64,000 nt of DNA from Flavivirga amylovorans (GTDB lineage: Bacteria; Bacteroidota; Bacteroidia; Flavobacteriales; Flavobacteriaceae), in NCBI RefSeq assembly GCF_030540875.1, contig NZ_JAUOEM010000001.1, positions 1-64,000 of the forward strand, written 5' to 3'. The position numbers and the translations under genes are program-made. Positions 16,747 through 23,915 of the stretch are shown piece after piece; position 1 is the first letter of the stretch; every line of letters begins with the position of its first letter. Below the pieces are notes generated by a model that ran no database searches, was not told the DNA's origin, and was given only the letters and a program-made list of their open reading frames with translations.

Positions 16747-17978
16747 TGACAACAAAATTTAGTATTGCAGTACGAAAATTTGACGCCTTTGAATCGGCAA
16801 TCGATAAAATATGGAAAAAATATTGCCAAGAAACAGGTTGTGACTTGGAGTTAGAAGCTGTTTCTTTGGATTTACACCCTTTACATGATACTATTTTAAA
16901 AGACGAAGGTTTAAAAAATGGCGATTGGGATGTATCACTCATAAACACCGATTGGATTACCGAGGCTTACACATCTGGCTCTATAGAAGATTTAACCCCA
17001 TTAATTGAAAAAAATCCACCAGAAGATTTCCCATACGGATGGTCTGACTCCTTATTACAAAAACAAGTCTTTGAAGGAAAAACAGTAGCATTACCTTTTC
17101 ATAATGGTCCCGAATGTTTAATTTACAGAAAAGATTTATTTGAATCTGTTGAAGAAGGTGTTAATTTCTATGAAAAACACGGTAAACCACTAGAGATACC
17201 GGAAACTTGGGATGACCTTATGGAAGTGGCAGAGTTTTTTAACAGGCCAGAAGAAGGTTTATACGGAACTACGTTTGCAGCTTATCCTGACGGACACAAT
17301 ACGGTTTTTGATTTCTGCTTGCAACTTTGGACACGAGGTGGAGAGCTTTTTGACGACAATAAGAACATTAAGTTAAACTCACAAGCTGCTATTGAGGGAA
17401 TGACTTTTTATAGAAAAGCCTTAAAGAATGATAAAGCTATGCATCCAGAATCTCGAGACTTCGACTCTGTAAAGTCAGGGATGGCATTTGCAAATGGAAA
17501 TTTGGCCATGATGGTTAATTGGTTCGGATTTGCCTCTATGTGTGAGTTTTTTGAAGGGTCTAAAGTAAAAGGCAAAGTAGATATTGCCAATGTACCTGCT
17601 GGACCAAATGGAGAAGGCAGCTCTTTAAACGCCTATTGGATGTACGTGATTGGTAGTGGCAGTAAACACAAAGATTTGGCATATGACTTCATCAAATTTG
17701 CTATCAATGCCGAAAATGACAAACTACTTACTTTAGAGGGTGCCGGAGGTTGTAGAAAATCTACGTGGCACGATACCGATGTAAACAAAGAAGTTCCCTA
17801 TTATTACAAGTTGGAAACACTCCACCAAAACACCAAGTCGTTGCCCAGAAAATCAAATTGGTCTGAAGTTGCCGATGTTATAGACCAATTGGTTTTAGAC
17901 GTTATAAACACCTCGGAACCTATTGAAAACATCTTGAACCGAGCTCAAGAAAAAATCAATCGTATAGAAAATATTTAA
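16746..17978 (+). CDS. solute-binding-protein homologue without signal peptide (SBP-2)
   Basis: This 410-residue protein resembles family 1 ABC solute-binding proteins: Trp-Asp-Val-Ser-Leu-Ile-Asn-Thr-Asp-Trp, an Ile-Tyr-Arg-Lys-Asp-Leu-Phe segment, Pro-Glu-Thr-Trp-Asp-Asp-Leu and a Gly-Asn-Leu-Ala-Met-Met-Val-Asn-Trp stretch are all family features. Like SBP-1 it begins directly with mature-type sequence (Thr-Thr-Lys-Phe-Ser-Ile-Ala-Val-Arg), has no export signal, and no transporter genes accompany it. It is translationally coupled to CoA-transferase copy 2. It is only distantly related to SBP-1, so the arrangement is SBP, CoAT, CoAT, SBP. A cytosolic substrate-carrier or complex subunit role is possible. 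Confidence 0.75.
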   Translation: MTTKFSIAVRKFDAFESAIDKIWKKYCQETGCDLELEAVSLDLHPLHDTILKDEGLKNGDWDVSLINTDWITEAYTSGSIEDLTPLIEKNPPEDFPYGWSDSLLQKQVFEGKTVALPFHNGPECLIYRKDLFESVEEGVNFYEKHGKPLEIPETWDDLMEVAEFFNRPEEGLYGTTFAAYPDGHNTVFDFCLQLWTRGGELFDDNKNIKLNSQAAIEGMTFYRKALKNDKAMHPESRDFDSVKSGMAFANGNLAMMVNWFGFASMCEFFEGSKVKGKVDIANVPAGPNGEGSSLNAYWMYVIGSGSKHKDLAYDFIKFAINAENDKLLTLEGAGGCRKSTWHDTDVNKEVPYYYKLETLHQNTKSLPRKSNWSEVADVIDQLVLDVINTSEPIENILNRAQEKINRIENI

Positions 17979-17980
17979 TT

Positions 17981-19051
17981 ATGGAACTCATTTATAAGCC
18001 AGAATTACCAAAAGAAAAAAGGCCCATTTATATTATTGGTGCAGGTGGTATTGTTCGTGACGCACATTTACCCGCCTATAAAAAAGTAGGTTTTAATGTA
18101 ACCGGAATCACTAATAGGACCAAACAACGTGCATTGGATTTAGCAGAAACATTCAACATTCCTAATGTTTATGATTCTGTTGAAGATATGGTAGCAGATG
18201 CTCCAGAAAATGCGGTATTCGACTTAACATTAATGCCTAGCCAATTTGTAGCAGTCCTCGAATTATTACCCGATGAAGCCGCAGTGTTGATTCAAAAGCC
18301 TATGGGGGATAATTATGAGCAAACCTTAGAAATTTTGAGCGTTTGCCGCAGAAAAAAGTTAAAAGCAGCTATTAACTGTCAAATGCGTTTTGCACCTTAC
18401 ATAATGGCCGCTAAATATTTAATAGAAAACGGGTTTATTGGAGAACTATATGACTTTGAAGTTAGGTTGTCCACGTATACACCATGGGAATACTTCCCTA
18501 ATGTGATGCATCACCCGCGTTTGGAAATCCAACAACACAGTATTCACTATATAGATTTAATTCGTTCGTTCTTAGGAAACCCTAAAAAAGTTTATTCAAA
18601 AACGCTTAAAAATCCTGCCAAAACCATGTCGTCTACCAGAACTACTACTATAATGGATTATAGTAATGCCATGCGAGCTATTATCAATACCAATCACGAC
18701 CACAATTTTGGTGAAAAGAATCAGGAGAGTTTTGTAAAATGGGAAGGTACCAAAGGCGCCATTAAAGCCAGAATTGGCCTCTTACTAGATTACCCAAACG
18801 GAAAACCAGACCTTTTTCAATACTGCATTTTAAAAGAAGGCGAAGCACCTCAATGGGTCGAAGTAAACCTGGAAGGTTCTTGGTTCCCGGATGCTTTTAT
18901 TGGCACCATGGCATCTTTGATGCGATATGTAGAGGGTTCATCCAACATGCTTCATACCAATGTTGAAGATGTGGTGCATTCCATGGCCATAGTAGAAGCC
19001 GCTTACAAATCCAACAATGATGGTGGCGTTTCACCCTATTACAATATATAA
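17981..19051 (+). CDS. Gfo/Idh/MocA family oxidoreductase
   Basis: This NAD(P)-dependent dehydrogenase has 356 residues. The N-terminal Rossmann domain shows Gly-Ala-Gly-Gly-Ile-Val at residues 20-25, and the motif usually written Glu-Lys-Pro appears as Gln-Lys-Pro-Met-Gly near 105. The C-terminal alpha/beta domain carries Gln-Gln-His-Ser-Ile-His-Tyr-Ile-Asp, whose His and Asp are the usual catalytic/substrate contacts. Such enzymes oxidise sugars, inositols or their acids. It starts two bases after SBP-2, so it is in the same operon. The Gln in place of Glu is a mild deviation seen in some subfamilies. Confidence 0.9.
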   Translation: MELIYKPELPKEKRPIYIIGAGGIVRDAHLPAYKKVGFNVTGITNRTKQRALDLAETFNIPNVYDSVEDMVADAPENAVFDLTLMPSQFVAVLELLPDEAAVLIQKPMGDNYEQTLEILSVCRRKKLKAAINCQMRFAPYIMAAKYLIENGFIGELYDFEVRLSTYTPWEYFPNVMHHPRLEIQQHSIHYIDLIRSFLGNPKKVYSKTLKNPAKTMSSTRTTTIMDYSNAMRAIINTNHDHNFGEKNQESFVKWEGTKGAIKARIGLLLDYPNGKPDLFQYCILKEGEAPQWVEVNLEGSWFPDAFIGTMASLMRYVEGSSNMLHTNVEDVVHSMAIVEAAYKSNNDGGVSPYYNI

Positions 19052-19063
19052 AACTGAACCCAA

Positions 19064-20080
19064 ATGATAGCAACGCAATACAAAGGGAATAAGACATTTT
19101 CGGTTATAGAAAAAGAAATCGAAGCTCCGGCAGAAGGTGACGTAAGAATCAAAGTAGCCTACTCAGGAGTTTGTGGCACAGATGTTCATATCTATCATGG
19201 TATGATGGATAAAAGGGTGGCCATGCCCCAAACCATAGGTCATGAAATGTCAGGCGTTATCGATGCCGTAGGGAGTGGTGTGAAAGGGTTTAAAAAGGGA
19301 GATAAAGTTGTAGTACGCCCCTTAGACGACAGGAAAGCCAAACCTTCAGACAAAGGATTCAACCACATTTGTGAAGAATTGAATTTTATAGGGATTGATA
19401 GTCCCGGTTCCATGCAGCAATATTGGAATGTACCAGCATTCACTTTACATAAATTAAAAGAGAACACAGATTTAAAGTTGGCGGCTTTAATCGAACCCTT
19501 ATCGGTAGCCACCCATGATGTTAGATTGAGCGGGTTGCAAGCTGGCGAAACCGCTATAGTGCTTGGCGGTGGCCCTATCGGACTTTTAGTGGCTATGGTA
19601 GCTAAAGAAGTAGGAGCTCAGGTAATTATTTCCGAGGTGAACCCAACAAGGATTGAAAAAGCCAAATCCATGGGGCTAGAAGCAGTAAGTCCAATCGATG
19701 TGGACCTGGTAGAATATGTGCATTCTAAAACCGAGGGAAGACTGGCCGATGTCGTTTTTGAGGTAGCAGGCGTACAACCAACATTAAATATTATGACCGA
19801 AGTGGCCGGTATCAGAGGCCGTATCGTCATGGTGGCCATTCATGGGCAGCCAAAACCTGTGAACTTATTCAAGTTCTTTTGGAAGGAATTAAAGTTAATA
19901 GGCGCACGAGTTTATGAAAAAGAAGATTATGAAAAATCCATTGCGCTGATTACTGCCAATGAATCGCCCTTTGAGGATATGATAACTGATGTACAACCAT
20001 TATCAAACATTCAACAAGTATTCGAAAACATTGATGAAAATCCTGACGGCATGAAAGTCTTAATGGACTGCCAACTTTAA
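19064..20080 (+). CDS. zinc-type alcohol dehydrogenase (MDR), structural zinc site missing
   Basis: This medium-chain dehydrogenase/reductase has 338 residues. The catalytic zinc ligands are recognisable: Cys37 in Val-Cys-Gly-Thr-Asp and His60-Glu61 in Gly-His-Glu-Met-Ser-Gly. An NAD-binding Gly-Gly-Gly-Pro-Ile-Gly lies near residue 170. The loop that normally holds four Cys for the structural zinc (around 86-105) reads Pro-Leu-Asp-Asp-Arg-Lys-Ala-Lys and keeps only Cys103, so that zinc is probably absent. The family includes sorbitol, threonine and galactitol dehydrogenases. It probably oxidises a secondary hydroxyl of the pathway substrate. It lies 12 bases after the Gfo gene. Confidence 0.9.
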   Translation: MIATQYKGNKTFSVIEKEIEAPAEGDVRIKVAYSGVCGTDVHIYHGMMDKRVAMPQTIGHEMSGVIDAVGSGVKGFKKGDKVVVRPLDDRKAKPSDKGFNHICEELNFIGIDSPGSMQQYWNVPAFTLHKLKENTDLKLAALIEPLSVATHDVRLSGLQAGETAIVLGGGPIGLLVAMVAKEVGAQVIISEVNPTRIEKAKSMGLEAVSPIDVDLVEYVHSKTEGRLADVVFEVAGVQPTLNIMTEVAGIRGRIVMVAIHGQPKPVNLFKFFWKELKLIGARVYEKEDYEKSIALITANESPFEDMITDVQPLSNIQQVFENIDENPDGMKVLMDCQL

Positions 20081-20087
20081 AAATAAA

Positions 20088-20116
20088 TGTCACGCTGAGC
20101 GCAGTAGAAGCATCTT
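20088..20116. repeat. dispersed intergenic repeat half-site
   Basis: TGTCACGCTGAGCGCAGT, continuing AGAAGCATCTT, is a close match to the widespread TGTCACGCTGAGCGxAGTCGAAG repeat core of Bacteroidota intergenic regions. It is embedded in the 70-base gap between the alcohol dehydrogenase and SDR genes. Confidence 0.6.
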
Positions 20117-20150
20117 CACAAAATCTTTAAATAAAACAAAAACATTAAAA

Positions 20151-20921
20151 ATGAGTATCCTAAATAAATTCAGTTTAGAAGGAAAAACAGCTTTGGTAAC
20201 CGGTTGTAAACGAGGCATTGGTAAAGCCATGGCCATTGGTTTGGCAGAAGCAGGAGCCAATATTATTGGCGTATCGGCTTCATTGGAACCGGAAGGAAGT
20301 GAAGTTTCTAAAGCAGTAGAAGCAAAAGGGAAAAGCTTTAGCGCATACCAATGTGATTTTTCAGATAGAAAATCATTATATGCTTTTATCGAGGCGGTTA
20401 AAGCAGACCACCCACAAATCGATATTTTGGTAAATAATGCGGGAACCATCTTAAGAACTCCTGCCGCTGAGCACCCGGATGATATGTGGGACAAGGTGAT
20501 TGAAGTCAATCAAAATGCACAATTTATTCTGACTAGGGAAATTGGTAAAGAAATGGTAGCAAGAGAATACGGTAAAATTATTTTCACAGCTTCATTATTG
20601 ACTTTCCAAGGCGGTATTACGGTGCCAGGATATGCAGCAAGTAAAGGAGCTGTAGGCCAGTTAACCATGGCATTTGCAAATGAATGGGCAGGAAAAGGTG
20701 TTAATGTTAACGCTATTGCGCCAGGATATATTTCAACAGATAACACAGAAGCTTTGCGCAACGACCCTGTAAGAGCCGAATCCATTTTATCAAGAATACC
20801 AGCAGGGCGCTGGGGAGAGCCTCAAGATTTTGCTGGACCGACCGTATTTCTAGCTTCAGATTCGGCAGCTTATATGAACGGGGCTATTGTTCTTGTTGAC
20901 GGGGGCTGGATGGGCAGATAA
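20151..20921 (+). CDS. SDR oxidoreductase, KduD-like
   Basis: This is a classical short-chain dehydrogenase of 256 residues. The cofactor motif Thr17-Gly-Cys-Lys-Arg-Gly-Ile-Gly24, the Asn-Asn-Ala-Gly at 95-98 and the catalytic Ser148, Tyr161 and Lys165 (Tyr-Ala-Ala-Ser-Lys) are all intact. The overall sequence, including the Trp-Gly-Glu-Pro-Gln-Asp-Phe segment and the Asp-Gly-Gly-Trp end, resembles 2-deoxy-D-gluconate 3-dehydrogenase/KduD, which oxidises 3-deoxy-sugar acids. No KDG kinase or aldolase accompanies it, so KduD activity itself is not assured. It is in the same operon as the Gfo and MDR dehydrogenases, giving three oxidoreductases in a row. Confidence 0.9.
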   Translation: MSILNKFSLEGKTALVTGCKRGIGKAMAIGLAEAGANIIGVSASLEPEGSEVSKAVEAKGKSFSAYQCDFSDRKSLYAFIEAVKADHPQIDILVNNAGTILRTPAAEHPDDMWDKVIEVNQNAQFILTREIGKEMVAREYGKIIFTASLLTFQGGITVPGYAASKGAVGQLTMAFANEWAGKGVNVNAIAPGYISTDNTEALRNDPVRAESILSRIPAGRWGEPQDFAGPTVFLASDSAAYMNGAIVLVDGGWMGR

Positions 20922-20942
20922 TAAGATTTAAAAACTAAAATA

Positions 20943-21395
20943 ATGCATATAAAATCACAGTTTTACGAAGATTATGAATTAGGTCATAAAAGAGAAACTT
21001 TAGGGCGTACTATTACTGAAACGGACTTTGTGGTTCACGCAGGACATACCGGTGATTTTTTTCCACATCATATGGATTCAGAATGGTGCAAAACCCAACC
21101 CTTTAAACAACGTATCGCTCATGGCACCCTAACTTTTTCAGTTGGTATTGGTATGACCGCTACCGAAATAAATCCAGAAGCATTCTCAAAAGGCTATGAC
21201 CGCCTGCGCTTTATAAAACCAGTACATATTGGAGATACCATTAAGGTGGTGGTAACCATAAGCGAAAAAAAGGATTCCAAACATGCACATTTAGGGCATG
21301 TAACAGAACACGTAGAAATCTTCAATCAACATGGTGAACTAGTGTTGGTTTGCGACCATATTTTACTAGCAAAAAGAAAACACCACAACAAGTAG
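20943..21395 (+). CDS. MaoC-like (R)-specific hydratase/dehydratase
   Basis: This is a single hot-dog-fold protein of 150 residues. The hydratase signature is recognisable in Thr-Gly-Asp38-Phe-Phe-Pro-His-His43, with the Asp and His expected to act on a beta-hydroxyacyl-CoA or enoyl-CoA. The Arg-Ile-Ala-His-Gly-Thr-Leu motif at about 57-63 is also family-typical. In this operon its substrate is probably the CoA thioester formed by the CaiB-type transferases, linking the two activities. It starts 21 bases after the SDR gene. Confidence 0.9.
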   Translation: MHIKSQFYEDYELGHKRETLGRTITETDFVVHAGHTGDFFPHHMDSEWCKTQPFKQRIAHGTLTFSVGIGMTATEINPEAFSKGYDRLRFIKPVHIGDTIKVVVTISEKKDSKHAHLGHVTEHVEIFNQHGELVLVCDHILLAKRKHHNK

Positions 21396-21451
21396 TTACA
21401 TATCATTAAAAAAACCAGTAATAAAAACAGATTGACCATAAAACAAAAATT

Positions 21452-22108
21452 ATGAATAAAAGTATTGAATTATCAAACAGATTGGAAAAATGCTACTCAG
21501 GAGCCGTATACGATGTACTTAGAGCCATGGGCTACCCTAACCAAACATTACCCAATAATATTCGCCCTTTGGACATTGATAAAAAATTAGCAGGAACTGT
21601 TTTCACCGTAAGCGGACGTTATGACGATACTTTAGACCCTCATGAAACGCTACTGCAATGGACCGCTTTGCTCTCCAAAGCACCTAAAGGAAGTGTCATA
21701 ATTTGTCAACCTAACGACGATAAGCTTTCGCATATGGGAGAATTATCTTCTGAAACACTCCAATTAAAGGGTGTTAGAGGGTATATTGTAGACGGCGGAT
21801 GTAGAGATTCTGATTTTATAAATAAAATCGGCTTTAAAGTATTTTGTAAATATTACACGCCTGTAGATATTGTTGGCAGGTGGGTTGCAGATAGCTTTGA
21901 GGAACCTATTAAAATTGGAGACGTTAATATCAATACAGGGGATTATGTTATGGCCGACAGAGATGGCATTGTTGTAATACCTCAAAATATATCGGAAGAA
22001 GTCATCGAAAAAGTAGAAGAAGTTTTAAGAACCGAAAGCTTAGTTAGAAAGGCAATTATGAATGGGGTCGACCCTCAAGAAGCTTATCTAAAATATGGGA
22101 AGTTTTAA
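21452..22108 (+). CDS. RraA-like family protein, probable class II aldolase
   Basis: This 218-residue protein belongs to the RraA/HMG aldolase superfamily. The metal-binding Asp114-Gly-Gly-Cys-Arg118-Asp119 motif and the preceding Gly-Glu-Leu segment near 96-98 are conserved, as is Asp-Arg-Asp-Gly-Ile-Val-Val-Ile-Pro. These residues are required for aldolase/decarboxylase activity on 4-hydroxy-2-oxo acids, yielding pyruvate plus a second carbonyl compound. True RraA RNase E inhibitors are not expected beside catabolic genes, so the enzymatic reading is preferred. It is the last intact gene of the operon and would deliver central metabolites. Confidence 0.85.
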   Translation: MNKSIELSNRLEKCYSGAVYDVLRAMGYPNQTLPNNIRPLDIDKKLAGTVFTVSGRYDDTLDPHETLLQWTALLSKAPKGSVIICQPNDDKLSHMGELSSETLQLKGVRGYIVDGGCRDSDFINKIGFKVFCKYYTPVDIVGRWVADSFEEPIKIGDVNINTGDYVMADRDGIVVIPQNISEEVIEKVEEVLRTESLVRKAIMNGVDPQEAYLKYGKF

Positions 22109-22140
22109 GGTCTCTTTTACTTCAAACTAATACACGCACT

Positions 22141-23136
22141 CAACTTATAATTCGTCTAATTACAACATTATTTTTAACCCTTTTATTAAACGCACAAACA
22201 AAGAGAGACCTACTAAAAGAGATTAGAGCATTCAAAGCTAATTTGGTTAGCAATGCCTCTTTTGATAAAGATTTCGATGAAGTCTGGGACGCCATGTATG
22301 TCATAGCCACAGATCCTGATTGCGATCGATTAGGTGTTGCTATTCGTAACTACAAAAATGAACTACAGTTATTGAACGGTAACCAGACTATGCTTTTGAT
22401 GACTGATTTTTTATTAAAACAATGGGAATCTCAAGGTAAGATTACTGGTAAGGAGTTCATTGCATCAACTATAGTTTCCACCCCAATGCTAGGCAAAATG
22501 GCATTACACTATGGAGTTGAAAGTAAAACGGTACTAACAGGTTTCAAGTGGATTGCCAAATTGATTAAAGACAATCCTGAATTAAGTTTTATTGGTGGTG
22601 GAGAGGAAAGCTTTGGCTATATGGTAGGTGATTTTGTTCGTGATAAGGATGCAGTAACATCTACCTTATTGGCAGTAGAAATTGTGGCACAAGCCAAACA
22701 AAGAGATATTTTAGCCTATCAGCAGTTAATAAAACTGTATGTAAAACATGGTTTATATAAGGAACATCTTGTTTCATTGACAAAGAAAGGCATGGACGGT
22801 GCAGAGGAGATTAGCCAAATGATGAAGAATGCCAGAAAATTTCCTTTAACGGATATTAACGGGATCAAGGTAGTAAGGGTAGATGATTACAAGCTCTCTG
22901 ATTCTAAAAACCTAGTTTCAGGATCAGAAAGTCCAATAGATTTACCAAAATCTAACGTATTAGTTTATCATACTGAAGATGGAAGTCAGATAGCCCTAAG
23001 GCCAAGTGGGACGGAACCGAAGATTAAATTTTATATGAGCGTAAATTGTCCATTACCATCTGCATCTAAATTTGAAGAAATAAGTGAGCAGCTGGACAAG
23101 AAAATTATTAATATCGTTGAAGATTTGAAATTGTAA
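22141..23136 (+). pseudogene. truncated phosphohexomutase fused to a foreign N-terminal fragment
   Basis: From about 22295 the frame encodes the C-terminal half of a phosphoglucomutase/phosphomannomutase: the metal loop Thr-Asp-Pro-Asp-Cys-Asp-Arg, the Gly-Gly-Gly-Glu-Glu-Ser sugar-specificity loop, and the phosphate-binding Arg-Pro-Ser-Gly-Thr-Glu-Pro. The N-terminal half with the phosphoserine loop is gone. In its place the same frame reads a hydrophobic signal-like segment (Leu-Phe-Leu-Thr-Leu-Leu-Leu-Asn-Ala-Gln) and an acidic stretch of an unrelated exported protein. No ATG begins this fusion; the first start-like codon is TTG at 22243. A productive enzyme is very unlikely. It marks an illegitimate recombination joint at the island's right side. 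Confidence 0.8.
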
Positions 23137-23493
23137 AAACACTTTAAAGATTCATTGATTTGGTTTATGCAAAACTAAAATTTGAATAAAGATTTCTAAG
23201 AAAAATGATTCCGTATATAGATTGATAGTTGACCATATTTAAGAGCACTAGTATAAATGATTGATTACTTTATTCCGTATTTAGGCTAGCTGTCGTGAAA
23301 AAAATGAGGTTCTAATAGGAACTCTTGATACTGAGAATAATAGTAAATATGAGAATTTAGTAAATATTTGTACTCTAATAAATATTTTAGATTAACCATC
23401 TAGCGTGTTTTAGAATTTTAAAATCACAGGTTTATAAGATTTACTTGCCCTTGTATGGGATTAGGGGATAGTATTAAAAGGTTTCGTCTTTCG

Positions 23494-23513
23494 GGTACAA
23501 CATAGGTACAACA
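23494..23513 (+). repeat. island-end motif, right copy
   Basis: This is identical over 20 bases to 3697-3716 and in the same orientation. It lies 97 bases before attR. The rest of 23137-23609 shows no convincing gene, only short AT-rich frames. Confidence 0.55.
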
Positions 23514-23609
23514 AATGCTCATTTTGGATGATTTTAATAGGCTTCGAATGGAATTAAACAAAATGTAATTCATTGGAAATCATATTATTTCTATTCAAAA
23601 CAGATTAAA

Positions 23610-23668
23610 ACGCTAGACTTAGGATCTAGTGCCGCGAGGTGTGGGAGTTCGAGTCTCCCCGCCCGCAC
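23610..23668 (+). repeat. attR: 59-bp copy of the tRNA-Leu 3' half
   Basis: This is an exact copy of 3578-3636, covering the anticodon arm, variable arm, T arm and 3' acceptor strand. The upstream sequence has no D arm or 5' acceptor strand, so it is not a tRNA gene. It defines the right boundary of a 20.0 kb island. Confidence 0.93.
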
Positions 23669-23695
23669 TTTTTTAAACTACAAATAAGTAGCCAA

Positions 23696-23724
23696 AAGCC
23701 TCTCAGAAATGAGAAGCTTTTTTT
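23696..23724 (+). terminator. intrinsic terminator downstream of attR
   Basis: AAGCCTCTCA and TGAGAAGCTT form a hairpin with a GAAA loop and one bulged C, followed by a run of T. It lies 28 bases past attR and is probably the original terminator of the tRNA-Leu gene before integration. Confidence 0.75.
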
Positions 23725-23915
23725 GTTTAGGACAACATTTTGTTATTTTCGATTGCTCAATTTTAATTATAACTAAATGGACTGTTTGTAAAGATAAGCT
23801 TCAAAATAAATTTATTGTGATTTTACTTACAACGACTAAATATTTATCCTGAAAGACTTACATGCGCTTGTTGATTACTAACTTATAATATTATTAATCG
23901 TAATCAATTATAACC

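Noticed and set aside
20090-20509. Minus-strand frame of 139 codons
   Set aside because: It lies opposite the SDR gene and has no recognisable domain.
21452-22108. RraA as ribonuclease E inhibitor
   Set aside because: The Asp-Gly-Gly-x-Arg-Asp metal site is intact and the gene ends a catabolic operon, which favours an aldolase.
23610-23668. Second tRNA-Leu gene
   Set aside because: Only the 3' half is present; the 5' acceptor strand and D arm are missing, so it is an att repeat.
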